Below are positions 12,486-22,850 of a stretch of DNA of 64,000 bases, in pieces. Where the stretch lies: contig JAJEKV010000075.1 in NCBI GenBank assembly GCA_021234155.1, positions 3,035,280 through 3,099,279 of the forward strand. Reading direction: 5' to 3'. A program made the position numbers and the translations under genes. The stretch's first letter is position 1. Every line of letters starts with the position of its first letter. The notes beneath the pieces were generated by a model. It saw only the letters and a list, made by a program, of their open reading frames with translations, did not search any database and had not been told where the DNA came from. The stretch is from Isoetes taiwanensis. Its lineage: Eukaryota; Streptophyta; Lycopodiopsida; Isoetales; Isoetaceae.

Positions 12486-13535
12486 TTGATCAGGGGTTTA
12501 ACAAGTCCATATGGAAATATCTACAAATTTGAAGCAGGGAATGAATGGTGCATTATTGCACTTTATGTAGATGACAACATCATGATAGCAAAAGGACAAA
12601 ATTGTTTGCAACATTGCAAAGATGTGTTGAACAAAAGATTCAAAATGTCAGACCTGGGAGAGCTGCAAAAATTTTTAGGGATTGAAGTCAAAAGAGATCG
12701 AGCAAATAAAGTCATGATATTATCTCAGAAAAATCAGATTCAAAGTATGCTAAAAAAATTTAAAATGGAGGAGTGCAATGTTTGTAAAACTCCTGCTGTG
12801 ACAGGAAGCAAAATCTCAGACCAAATGTGCCCCAAAAATGATAGAGAGAGAGCAGAAATGATCAAAACCCCATAGAGGTCTTTAATAGGATGTTTATCCT
12901 ATGTGGCCAACTGTACAAGGTCCAGACATTGCTCACATTATGAATGTTTTGAGTAGGTATAATAATGATCCTGGGAAGGATCATTGGATTGCAGCAAAAA
13001 GGGTGATCAGATATCTTAAAGGAACAATGGATATTGGGATCACTTATTGTACACAAGATTTAATCTTGAAATCTTACTGTGATGCAGATTGGGGGTTGAC
13101 TTGGACACTAGAAAGTCTACTTCAGGCTATTTAATGTTCTTGGGAGGTGGACCAATAGCTTGGAAGTGTAAAAAACAGAGCTCAATAGCTTTATCAAGTG
13201 CTGAAGCAGAGTATGCAGCTGCCACACTTTGTGTTAAAGAGGTAATTTGGGAAAGAAGATTACTCACAGAACTTGGCTTCTTGCAACCACTAGCCACAGA
13301 AATTTATTGTGACAGCACAAGTTGTATAGCAATGTCAAAGGACCCTGTACTGCATGAAAGGTCAAAGCACATTGAGCTAGAACTACATTTTATTAGGGAA
13401 GCAGTTGGTAAGGGCTTAGCAAAATTGACATATGTGAATACTGCAGTACAGCTTGCTGACATATTGACAAAGGTCCTGGCAGAAAAAAGATTTGTAGAGC
13501 TCAGAAGACAAATTCAGCATACTGATATAACATGA
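12486..13535 (+). pseudogene. Ty1/copia pol 3' part (RT end and RNase H), broken
   Basis: Copia reverse transcriptase from the active site onward: LYVDDNIMIAKG (about 12560), LGELQKFLGIEV and SQKNQIQSMLKKF. A stop near 12874 and a frame change near 12890 precede the conserved region RSLIGCLSY and WIAAKRVIRYLKGT. RNase H follows with SYCDADWG, a further frame change near 13095, then STSGYLMFLGGGPIAW and SALSSAEAEY-type residues, HIELELHFIREA and ADILTKVL. The end at 13535 lies just before a polypurine tract and LTR, the expected order. The gag, integrase and 5' LTR halves are missing. Confidence 0.9.
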
Positions 13536-13543
13536 AGGGGGAA
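13534..13543 (+). promoter_or_regulatory. polypurine tract of the copia element
   Basis: The purine run GAAGGGGGAA stands immediately before the TGTTGAG start of the 3' LTR, the place where plus-strand synthesis is primed. Confidence 0.8.
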
Positions 13544-13544
13544 T

Positions 13545-13981
13545 TGTTGAGATAATCATGTTATATGATTCACTCTCAAGGTAAGTTGCTAGCACAATGT
13601 CCATACCTAAGGGGTAACATATATTTAGGTTGAGGAACAAGTTGCAGAACAATATGATCTCATGATCATATTGATTAAGTTGAAGAACACAGTTGTATTT
13701 CAAAGATTGCACACAAGGTGAGATAATCTGTTAAGTTATATTATTTCCAATGGTTCAAGGTTACAGGATAAACAAAATGCATGTGGGATATTGATATTCG
13801 AAAAACCAGTTGATCGCGAGATTGAGAGAACGCCTATTATCGTTGAATAATTCAATTAAACTTTTAGGATCAGTTTTTCAGTTATCTGTCATTCTCAAAT
13901 ATTTTTAGACTGTACACACAGACCCAGTAAACGAATATAGTACTTGTAACTCAATTCTGTCATGTTCTAATATTCCCAACA
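13545..13981 (+). repeat. copia 3' LTR (437 bp)
   Basis: Starts TGTTGAGATAATC and ends ATTCCCAACA, giving TGTTG...CAACA inverted ends. It directly follows the polypurine tract and the RNase H frame. The 5' LTR is not in the window, so no divergence estimate is possible. Confidence 0.85.
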
Positions 13982-14139
13982 TTAAATATTAATTAGCTGC
14001 ATTTCAGAGTCAACTACACACAATTCACATGCTACATACAGTACACCACAATCAATGTACAACACAATAACCACCACATGCACCACCACACTAAGCACCA
14101 TAACTAAGAAAATATGAATAACAGAATTTATAAACTAAC

Positions 14140-14877
14140 CTGTGATTCCTCGAGATAGTGGGCAACATGTTCTTCTCTTACATTTCTCTCCAATCTTCTA
14201 GTTCTAACATCCTTTGTGTTAGGAGATACTCTGGTATTCTCAATCCAAAATTTTTGAATCTTTTCTATTTGTTCATCTGAAATTGCATCGAATCTTTTAG
14301 CCCTCTTATAAGAAACCCATTTTCCACCATTGTAATCGATCTCTGCCCTCTTTTTCTTTGCCTTTTGCAGGTTTCTTGGGTGAACACCTAATACCTTTCC
14401 AAGATCTCTCTAGCTGATTTTGTCACTTGTTTCAGAATCTGCACGGCGTGGTACAGACATTGCAAGACAGTTATTCTTGGCTGCTAGGCAGTCATTGCTG
14501 GTAGAGAGTTTCACAGTCTGCATAGAGTCCCAGAGACTCCTAATGACGATGCTCTTGGCTTCCTTTAATTCTTCACCTATAAATTTTTCCAATGTTTTAT
14601 CCCTCAAAAACTCAAGTAAAATTTCTTTCTTCATGCTATCCTCAATTCTTTTGGTCTGTTTGTGGAAAGACGTTAGCAAATTAAGGACAATACGACGTTT
14701 ACTGCTTGCACTTCTTGATGAACTGGATCCTTCTGCCAATTCTGCAAGCTCCAATCTTTCCTCTCTTCTTCTTTTCCTCTGGTGTCTTTTCTTCAGCATT
14801 TCTTCTTTCTTGGTTCTTCTTCGTTTTCTTCTGTCTGAAATGCCAGTTTGTGGACATATTACCTCGTTGACATCCAT
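14140..14877 (-). pseudogene. basic, transposon-like protein exon with an in-frame TAG
   Basis: Minus-strand frame from MDVNEVICPQTG (ATG at 14877). It holds a very basic Arg/Lys stretch, a serine run, then an acidic/helical region (KKEILLEFLRDKTLEKFIGE). A TAG at 14410-14412 interrupts it, but the same frame continues with RDLGKVLGVHPRNLQKAKKK and KIQKFWIENTRVSPNTKDV and ends at a clean GT donor (CACAG|GTTAGT) at 14140. The FW..NTR.SPN.KDV pattern resembles proteins spread with mobile DNA in animals and early plants, from memory only. Function unknown. Confidence 0.5.
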
Positions 14878-15059
14878 ATCCACAATGGATTGGAGCTTGT
14901 AGCAGGGAGCCAGACGTAGGCAAAGAACAGGAAGGGGCCAAAGAATAGGAATTTGAATTTTAGTTTTGTAATTAAAATTTCCCCCACAAATTGGGACTCC
15001 ATTTCTTAAATAACAGCAGTTGAGCGGTGCCATAATTATACTTTCATACCACAAAGTTG

Positions 15060-16110
15060 GCAGATGCACGACCACATTTTGGGGGGACAGGGGGGACAGC
15101 CGAATTGAGACACCACAATGTGCTTTTACCCTTCCAGATGGACCACAACAACCATCCTGACGCTAAATGAAATGCTTGGCTCCGCAATTTATTCCAAGTA
15201 TCCGGATAAATAGCCAGAAGCACTTGCTGACATGTCACATGAAAAAGAGAAAGCAACCAAGATCAAACAGCTGGAGATGATCGCATAAAAAGAAACAATG
15301 CTCAATAGTCTCATCCCTTTGCTTGCACAGTGGGCAGGATACTGACACTCGAGGATCGAATTTGTGGACAAGCACATTCACACGAGGGCATCTGTGAAGA
15401 ATCTGTCACCAAAGCACAGCCACCTTTAGGATGAGGTAGTTTATCCCAAGCCCAAGTCCATATACGTCTCCAACTAGGAGGTCGGAGTTGAAGGGACCAC
15501 TTAGTGGATGGCGGAAGGATATCACCGTTGACAAGCAGCCTATACATAGAGTTCACAAGCCTGCGCTCGTGAACACTCTGGTGGGAAATCCACATGCAAC
15601 CTTCAATAGCCTCTGAAGCAACTAATGGCAGAGTACTAGCAACTATTTGCCAAATAGGTCTGTTCCATCGAGACAATAAGAACTTTGTTTGAAAGATTTG
15701 CCATGTCGCTAACTGGCCAGAATCATACCATGCCGCAACTGTCAAGATTCCTGCTAACCTCCAATGCCGTTGAGTTAATGGATGAACTGACGCACAAAGT
15801 GGATTTTCCACAGGTACCAACCAACAAGGAGCACTCAACTGATGACATGCAACAAGATCGATACGCAATAAGGTCCGTATTGTCTCCCAAGACTCCAGCA
15901 ATCCGTTCAAAAAAGGAGGAAGGAAGGAAGTATATTTTAAAGGCATAGCTGATAAAAGAGACTCCATGGAAGAAGAGGTTTTAACGAAGCCTTCCCAAAA
16001 GGAATACAATATGCAAGTGACTGCTTCACCAACCGCACTCCAGGTGAGTCAACCATATCCTTAAGGATCCTCCAGATGAACTTAGAAATCAGAATCTTAC
16101 TCTGCAAATA
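15060..16110 (-). pseudogene. LINE ORF2 C-terminal fragment, sister of 10216-11750
   Basis: Reads SKILISKFIWRILKD near 16100, the same block as SKVLISKFVWSILHE in the 11-kb LINE, then several frames with WRRIWTWAWDKLPHPKGG (compare WTWTWNSLPPPKV) and a C-terminal FHLASGWLLWSIWKG. Frameshifts split it near 15960 and 15380. The 5' end stops abruptly near 16110 and no poly(A) tail is clear at the left, where unrelated sequence begins near 15060. Confidence 0.8.
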
Positions 16111-18095
16111 TTATGAAAATAAGGTTAATAATTCTAAAACTAATGAGTTGATTGTACTTTTATTACCTGAAGATGGAGTTTGGGTAATTACAAGTATTTA
16201 GACAATTTCAGTTATGAGACCATCTGGATTTTTAAGCTGCAACTGCATGATTTGGGAACTTCACGTTACTTGTGCTAATAAATTCATTAGCTAAGATAAG
16301 TGGTATTTTAATATAGATTTCTAAAACACTAGTTAAGGTGCATTGTTATAAATATTGTGGTTTGAGTTGAGGCACGTAGTGCGGACCTACATTGAAGAGA
16401 TATCATCGATTACTACTTAGACATTGGTATAGAGTGATCATGGTCATCATTCATCAATGGAACTCCTCTAGGCACTTGTAGTATACATATAAGAATATCA
16501 TATGTCATGGTCTTTGCACTGTCTGTTGTTGTCTTTCTATATGTTCTTGGATCCTTTAGGGTCGGTAGCCTGGGTTGCTCCCGCTACAGGGCTTGGGATG
16601 TAAGCTGGCTTGGCATTTCTTTGCAAACAGGGCATGCATGTAGGCTGACTGAGCTTCCCATTGTCCCAGAGCTATGTTTATGATGTTTTGGTATGTTGGC
16701 TATGTTTTTTGCTTCTGATGCTTATGTTCTATATTTCATTTGATTACATATATGGAGCGGTAGCTAGAGATCCCCACTTAGTCACGAGGACTAGCCATTT
16801 TGAGTGCATATGCAGTGAAAGGTAGTGGTCAAGTTAATGGCGGCAATGTAGCTGGGCACCATAGTAGAGTATTATTAATGTATTAAACTCTTGAGGAATT
16901 GGACAAGGGCATTGTCGGCTCCACCAGGTATTAGGCTCCTTTGTTCTCCAGTGTGACCACTATCGTACTCATGTTTGATTTATATTCCGCAGAAGGAATA
17001 AGAAGGAATCTTTGGCACAGTAAATGAAATTTTGCTGGTTGTGGCACAAGCAAGATGGCATCTAATAGAACAAGTGGCGAGGGTGAATGTTCGAGGCAGA
17101 TATTGAAGAATTGCAGCATCTCCTCACAGTCAAAGCATCCTCATGTTCATTCTATTTTGTCGCTAAGATATTAATCTCAAAAGCGAAAAAGAAAAGCTAG
17201 TAAATGCTTCTTTACAGGTCATGACTTCAGTTCCAGGAATATGTTATACCACATTATCAAGCTTTAATTTGAAAACAAGATGCTAAAAAGGTATATTGAG
17301 GATGTGTCAGCTGAGAAGACTTCTCGTCAGTTTCAACCTTAGTCCTTCCATCTAAAGATGAAGATATTATTCAATTGCTAGTTCAAATAATGCAAGCTAG
17401 TTACACAAATTCTAGGAGTAAAATCAAGCCTAGTGCAATATCTCAATATATTTCCAAACCATTATAAGAATCATAGTCGACACTATTCATTTGGATATGA
17501 TTACATTACTGTAGCAATTCATATCCTAAACCTTTAAATCATAGCCCCGAGAGCCCAAGCTCTTGATTCCTCTTGCCGATTTTACTGTCTCCACCAGTAC
17601 CGTCTACATTCAATCTGATCTTCTATTTAAACCATAGATCTGTCGGTGCACTGAGCTCGGCACGTCGTTTTTTCGTGATCTTTCTATTTTCTCCTTGACT
17701 CAAACAATATCCCATATGCGTGTCAGAATAAAGTACATCTCTGTTTGAAAGTTTATAATATATTAAAAAAAAGCACTATGTTACAAAATTTGGCTTTTCA
17801 TTGAAAGCTCTGTACCCGAGAACTATTGCCCATGCATTTCCTCAGCAACAGGAAATGCTGGTATTACTGGGTCTACTGGTGGTGCATCCAAAATGATTTG
17901 CATTAAAGCATCCAAGCTTTGTGCAGTCATCCCAGAGGTGTGAATTCTCAATTTCCAGCTGGGAGTGCCATGCGAAATAAATTTGATACTGAAACTTCTA
18001 TGTAGACTATTAGGATAGTGGAAGGATAATGCATTATTGCAACATGCTCGAATCATGTGAGAGAGTTCTCAAATGGACATGAGTTTGAATCTATG
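16111..18095. other. no gene recognised
   Basis: About 2 kb without supported coding. A minus-strand 77-codon frame at 17823-18056 (ending PVAEEMHGQ) has no recognised domain and is left out as a gene. Confidence 0.5.
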
Positions 18096-18209
<114 letters not shown>

Positions 18210-18529
18210 CTGAAGAGAAAAAAAATAAGAATATAATAGAATTGTTTTTATCGTCCACGGAGACCAATCGGCCTATGGGACCCAATACAAAAAGCCTTGC
18301 TAGCCACATTATTGCCGGTTAAAAACCCCGCCCCAAGGGTTTTGAGGGAAAAACGCGGGCGACAATAAGATCGCCGACATCAATTAAATGGTTGGATCAG
18401 GGCATATCCGAGCCCTCAAGTCCAAGTACTTCCCCGAATGTATGATCCGAAAGTGAGCGCACCAAGTCGTGCCCGATATCATGTGTAGCGCTCATCGCCT
18501 AATCAACCGAGCATAGCGTGTCCGGACCA

Positions 18530-18772
18530 TCATATCTTTGGGCAGCTCTGGAAAGTGTGACACTCATCCTCAACAGCTCCCATCTGGCAGCACTGACAAA
18601 CCCTATCCTGACGTGGCTCCCCAATCCATCGTCCTGTCTCAATCCGGAGATGGTGGGCACCTGTGCGAATGGAGGCGATATGCCTGCGCTTTTTCATGGG
18701 CAGATGTGAACGTAGGTAGCGCTGTGGGCCTCGTTCTAATGTGGGATTTATGTGCGGGCAATTCATGGTCAA
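18530..18772 (-). pseudogene. LINE ORF2 C-terminal zinc-knuckle fragment
   Basis: Encodes RYLRSHLPMKKRRHIASIR, IETGRWIGEPRQ and CQCCQMGAVEDECHTFQSC, aligning block for block with the end of the LINE at 3470-3660 (LRARLPRYMKQTIARYR, IETGRWFKIPKE, CQLCDQGKIEDEQHVFLNC). It is a 3' fragment of a related element in opposite orientation, followed downstream on its own strand by the tetranucleotide repeat. Confidence 0.8.
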
Positions 18773-18778
18773 ACTAGG

Positions 18779-19060
18779 TCGACTCGGGTCACTTCGCGCG
18801 AAAGGGGCCTGCGTCGCGAACGCAGAGGCATTTGGCGTGGAGTGACCGGAGTGGGCTGATTTCTATGCAAAACAAACATTTCTACGGGTTGTAAGATAGT
18901 GAAATGCCTATTTGGATCAATTCTAGGCTAGCTAGCAACTTGTTTCATGCTAATTGGACATCTAAAAGTGTAAGTTTACGCGACTCGGGTGGCTTCGCGG
19001 CCTGCGTCGCGAACGCAGAGGCGTTTGGCGCGGAGTGACCGGAGTGGGTCGATCTCGACC
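18779..19060. repeat. pair of GC-rich direct repeats (about 75 bp)
   Basis: The blocks at 18782-18852 and 18980-19050 share GACTCGGGT, CTTCGCG, CCTGCGTCGCGAACGCAGAGG-like and GGAGTGACCGGAGTGGG words, about 198 bases apart. Each contains the palindrome CTGCGTCGCGAACGCAG. They stand out from AT-rich surroundings. Short terminal repeats of a small non-autonomous element are possible. Confidence 0.6.
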
Positions 19061-19278
19061 TAATTTTTTATTTTTGAGAAAAAAATTTATACAAATTAAG
19101 CATTTAGGAGTATTCTAACTATGTTGCAAAAGATTATATTACAATTCCGTATAAAAACACTTTTATGCTAATAAGAAATTAATTTACAGAAAAAAAGACA
19201 CTTTTATAGATATGGAGTAGAAATGTACAGACAAAAGCTTATATGTATATAATTTGCTTTATGTTCAAAATTGGCTCC

Positions 19279-19674
19279 TCAAGGCTTCTCCTTGTGGATT
19301 CTCCTCGTCAAATGGAGGTCCTTGGGCATGATTGTTACCCGCTTGGCGTGGATTGCGCAGAGGTTGCCTTCTTCAAAAAGCTGCACCAGCTCCACCTCTG
19401 CCGCCTCCTGTAGGGACCGGACCGTCAGTGGGGTTACCCTGTAATTCGTCCGGAACTCTTGCATGATTTCTCGCAGGAGTCGCTCGAATGGCGCCTTCCT
19501 GATGAGGAGATTAGTGCATTGCTGGAAGTGCCTAATCTCCCGGAACACACGAACATGCTTAGAGTTGGGCCCGTGGTGCACCTTCTTTGGCGGCTCTAGT
19601 CTTGGTGGTGGCGGCTTGGGCTGGTTCTTCGGCCGCCCACCTCTAACGTACTTTTGTACGTTTCGCTTAGTCAT
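19279..19674 (-). CDS. divergent histone H3-like protein, intact ORF (131 aa)
   Basis: Histone H3 pairs with H4 in the nucleosome core. This ORF has no stop or frameshift and nearly the usual H3 length. Its tail [19 protein letters not shown] can be laid on the H3 tail start but lacks most canonical lysines, and a proline run ([12 protein letters not shown]) follows. The fold is clear: [20 protein letters not shown] (alpha-N), [14 protein letters not shown] (alpha-1), [19 protein letters not shown] (alpha-2) and the near-invariant [16 protein letters not shown], then [12 protein letters not shown]. Loop 1 has canonical length, arguing against a centromeric H3. The ATG overlaps the stop of the upstream acidic ORF by 8 bases. 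No intron is seen. Mobile-element cargo or a retroposed variant are the options. Confidence 0.8.
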   Translation of the reverse strand: MTKRNVQKYVRGGRPKNQPKPPPPRLEPPKKVHHGPNSKHVRVFREIRHFQQCTNLLIRKAPFERLLREIMQEFRTNYRVTPLTVRSLQEAAEVELVQLFEEGNLCAIHAKRVTIMPKDLHLTRRIHKEKP

Positions 19675-20392
19675 TGTACCTCTTCCATCTGCGGAGGTAC
19701 TCTTGGTACACCTTCTTGCGACGCTGGAATTCACGATCTTGTTTTAACATAAATTCCCGCTCGCCCACCTTCTGCTTCTTGATCACCTTAGGTGGCTTGG
19801 GCCACTTAGGGTATGGTGGGCAGGCGTCGGGGTTTGAGGGCTCCCCGGTGTCTTCTTCGGGCTCTTCTTCTGTTTGCCCTGCTCCTTCACTCTCCTTCTC
19901 TTCCTCCTCCTCATCGGTAGGGTCTCGACGAGGCTTCTCAATGTGGACCGTCCCCCTTGGACGGTCCTGGTCCCTTTTGGACCGCTTCTCTCTCCGTCTT
20001 GTCTCATTCTCCCTCTCCCTCTTCTTCCTCTGGGCCCTCTCCTCGGGCCATTCCGCCACCTTCTCCTTGCCCTTCTTCTTGTTCGAGGTGCCAACCTCGT
20101 GCTCTTGCTGGTGCTGCTCTTGTTGCTCCTGCTGCTGCTGCTGCTCCTCCTCCTGCTGCTGCTGATCCTGTTGCTACTCCTGCTGCTGCTGATCCTGCTG
20201 CTCCTCCTTCTGGTCGGACGACCGACCGAAGTGAATGGTCTCGTCCGTCCGCTTTGTCTCCACAGAGGAGCTGCTCTAGGCTTTCTCCTCGGAGGCGTGG
20301 AATGTGTCGTCTGTGGAGCTAGACGACTCCTCCTCCCTCCCCGACCGAAGGTGCTCCCGCACTTGTTTTCCTCCTCCCGCCGCCTTTGCCAT
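19667..20392 (-). pseudogene. acidic, charged, polyglutamine ORF upstream of the H3-like ORF
   Basis: Starts MAKAAGGGKQVREHLRSG (ATG at 20392). It has a serine/acidic stretch, a Gln-rich tract from CAG repeats (about 20100-20210), long Lys/Arg/Glu blocks (ERAQRKKRERENETRRREK), an acidic DEEEEEKESEG run, and a C-terminus [19 protein letters not shown]. Two in-frame TAG codons lie in the first 110 residues, one inside the Gln tract where CAG to TAG is a single transition. The frame ends at 19667, overlapping the H3-like start. No domain is recognised. It could be a chromatin-binding N-terminal part once fused to the H3 fold, or a gag-like protein. Confidence 0.5.
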
Positions 20393-20479
20393 CGAGGGTG
20401 TGCGCCTTGGGCTGTACTTTCTGGCTGTGCATTTGCTGCGCACCATGTCTTACGGTTAGGCAAACTGATTACGTTAAGC

Positions 20480-21301
20480 TGGTTATCAAGGAAGGAGATT
20501 TAGCCAAGGTTATCAAGGAAGGAGGGTCCCTACTGAGCGTGGCTACTAGGGACCCCATAGCGGGCTAGGCTTATGGCCGGTCACTTCTGTGGGCCGGGCA
20601 TGGGTCCGACACCTCATGGGGCAATGGTGTTGTCCTGCCTCTCAAGAGTTGCAGGTGTTGGCCTGGCTCTTGTTTTGGGGGGTTAAGTCGGGGATGAATC
20701 GTGTGTCGCCACGATTCTCTAGCCGCCCGGGGAACCTCTAGACCCCGGGAAGGGGAGATGCAACCCTTCCTGCCTCAATGGACCGGGGAGATGCAACCCG
20801 GAGTAGTCTTGATGGGTGATACCGTGAGATTGCGTATCCGAAAGGCTAGAGTCATGCCAGAGCCCGATCGAGCCCATCTGCAAAGTATGCACAGGAGGGG
20901 CGGATGGAGTGGTCAACCCTAGCCATTGTCTATTTATGACTCGGTCTGCTCTATCTTGAGGCCTAGCCGTCAGTCTACCTTCCCATGAGTCTGAGCCTTG
21001 GGTAGGAGCTCGCGTGTTTTGCGACATATGTTTATCTCTGTTGTAGCTATGGATATGTGAATGTGCTACCCATCGAAGTAGCATGATGTATTGTTATTGT
21101 TAGTTCTGACATTGTTTATGCTTCCGCTGTGATAGGAGCCCATAGGGGAAGGGCGCGCAAGACACCTTCGTATCCCCTTCTCGCTCCAGGGATACCCTGG
21201 AGTGTGGGATAGACGGAGGGCCCGTGCAGTCGAAGGACCAGATGGGGGATTTCCTACGGAGTGTACGGCCGAGTTCCGTATATTTTGTAGGGAGCGTCAC
21301 A
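20480..21301 (+). repeat. LTR, 3' portion, same family as the LTRs at 46-53 kb
   Basis: Aligned with the reverse complement of 46268-47100, blocks agree throughout: GGGCTAGGC, GGGCCGGGCATGGGTC/GGGCCGGGTATGGGTC, GGAGATG, GCACAGGAGGGGCGGATGGAGTGG and CCCTAGCCA. It ends GGGAGCGTCACA, the exact complement of the TGTGACGCTCCC end at 46268. The primer-binding site follows after one base, fixing orientation and right edge. The left edge is uncertain and sequence before about 20550 is poorly conserved. Confidence 0.8.
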
Positions 21302-21302
21302 A

Positions 21303-21314
21303 TGGTATCAGAGC
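21303..21314 (+). promoter_or_regulatory. primer-binding site, initiator tRNA-Met type
   Basis: TGGTATCAGAGC, complementary to the 3' end of plant initiator tRNA-Met, lies one base after the LTR end CGTCACA. This proves the preceding sequence is an LTR in plus orientation. The internal region to its right is lost after about 150 bases, where a minus-strand Ty3 RT begins. Confidence 0.92.
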
Positions 21315-21473
21315 GATGTTCTTGGTTGACCAAGAACTAGCATTGACCATGTCCCTAGTAAGTAGTCTAACGGGCCTAATAGGGTGTGGAATGAAAATTT
21401 CCACCATGGAACATCGAAAATAGGGAAAAAAATTTCTCCTAGGTAGTGGGTCCATAAGAATAGGCTAAGTTCC

Positions 21474-22781
21474 CTACTTCCGATAATACCCTGCCAAGCC
21501 GAGGAAGCTTCTTACTTCGCCCACGTTCCTTGGTGCCGGCCAATCCACTATGGCTTCAATCTTTGCCGGATCAGTGGAGATCCCTTCAAATGACACCACA
21601 TGTCCCAAATACTCCACTCGGCCTGTTGCGAAGTGGCACTTAGAAAGTTTGCCGTACAATCGATGCCGCCTTAGCTTCTCAAAAACTCTTCTGGGTGCTG
21701 ACAATGCTCTTCTATGGTCTTGCTGTAGACTAGGATGTCATCGAAAAATACGATGACAAATTCATCTAAGAATTCTCTGAAGATATCATTCATCAAACGC
21801 ATGAAGGTTGCTGGGGCGTTCGATAAGTCGAAAGGCATTACCGTGAACACATAGTGCCCATACCGCGTTCTGAAGGTGGTTTTGTGGATGTCTTCTTCCT
21901 TGATCCTTATCTGATGGTAGCCTGACCTTAGGTCAATTTTGAAAAAGACTTTTGCTCCCTGGAGCTGGTCCATCAAGTCATCCGCCCTTGGCAGAGCATA
22001 TTTATTCTTTATCGTTTGCTTATTGAGCTGACGATAATCGATGCACATCCTTAGATTTCCGTCTTTCTTCTTGATGAAAAGAATGGGTGCTCTAAAGGAG
22101 ACACGCTTGCTCTTATGAACCCAAGCTCAAGCAGTTCCTGTAACTGCTTCTTGAGCTCTACCAGCTCTGGAGTGCTCATCCTATAGGGTGCCTTGCTGGT
22201 AGGCTTAGCATCTGGAGCTAGTGTGGTTTCATACTCTACACCCCTATAAGGTGGTAGCTGACGGATTTCATCTGTGAATACATCCTGAAACTCCTTAATG
22301 AGCCTTGCTATCGGCCTAGGCAACTGATTTCCGCTTGGTTCACTTCCCTTTGCTTTACTTGGGTCAACTGCCTCTAGCCTCAAGATGTAATCCACCCTGT
22401 TTCTTATTATGCTTTTCCTCAACTGCTTCATAGAGATACATTGCATGGCTGAAGTTACCTTCTTACCTTTTACTATGTATTGATTGCCGTCCAGCGGCGT
22501 CATAGAGATTTCATTGCGGTCGCAATCTATTATAGGTTTTGCTAGCCTTAGGAACTCCATTCCTATTATGAGGTCATATTTCCCAATGTCCTGACTTCGG
22601 CACCCATCGGCCACTTGCTTCCACTAAGATCTATGTCAAAACTGATTCTCCTCCCCTTAGTATGGCGAATAGCGCCGCTTGCCATGCTAACTGGCCTGGG
22701 CTTGGAATTCAAGATCTTATTCTTCATGAGAGCAGCAAGCCTTGGAGAGGCAAAGTTGTGGGAACTACCTGTGTCTATCAA
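21474..22781 (-). pseudogene. Ty3 element A: protease and reverse transcriptase, truncated
   Basis: Minus strand, downstream of gag. The retropepsin active site MIDTGSSHNFASPRL starts near 22781; a frameshift near 22610 separates it from IGMEFLRLAKPIIDC. RT follows with [26 protein letters not shown], a frameshift near 22050, then [31 protein letters not shown] and a catalytic box FFDDILVYS (usual FIDD/YVDD). A further frame change near 21700 leads to [14 protein letters not shown] and [12 protein letters not shown], where the gene stops at 21474 before the connection, RNase H and integrase domains. Several frame breaks mark it as dead. Confidence 0.9.
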
Positions 22782-22850
22782 GACTATATATGGCTTGCTA
22801 TCTATGGTTCCTTCTGCCGAGATGACTGTAGACTGGTTCTTAACCTCCCC

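Noticed and set aside
17823-18056. 77-codon minus-strand ORF as a gene exon
   Set aside because: No domain, no supporting splice partners; length is within chance.
19279-19674. Centromeric histone H3 (CENH3)
   Set aside because: Loop 1 is not extended relative to canonical H3 and no CENH3-specific motif was recognised.
19874-20503. Long plus-strand frames rich in Leu/Ser over the H3 region
   Set aside because: They are antisense shadows of the CAG/CTG repeat and charged minus-strand ORF.
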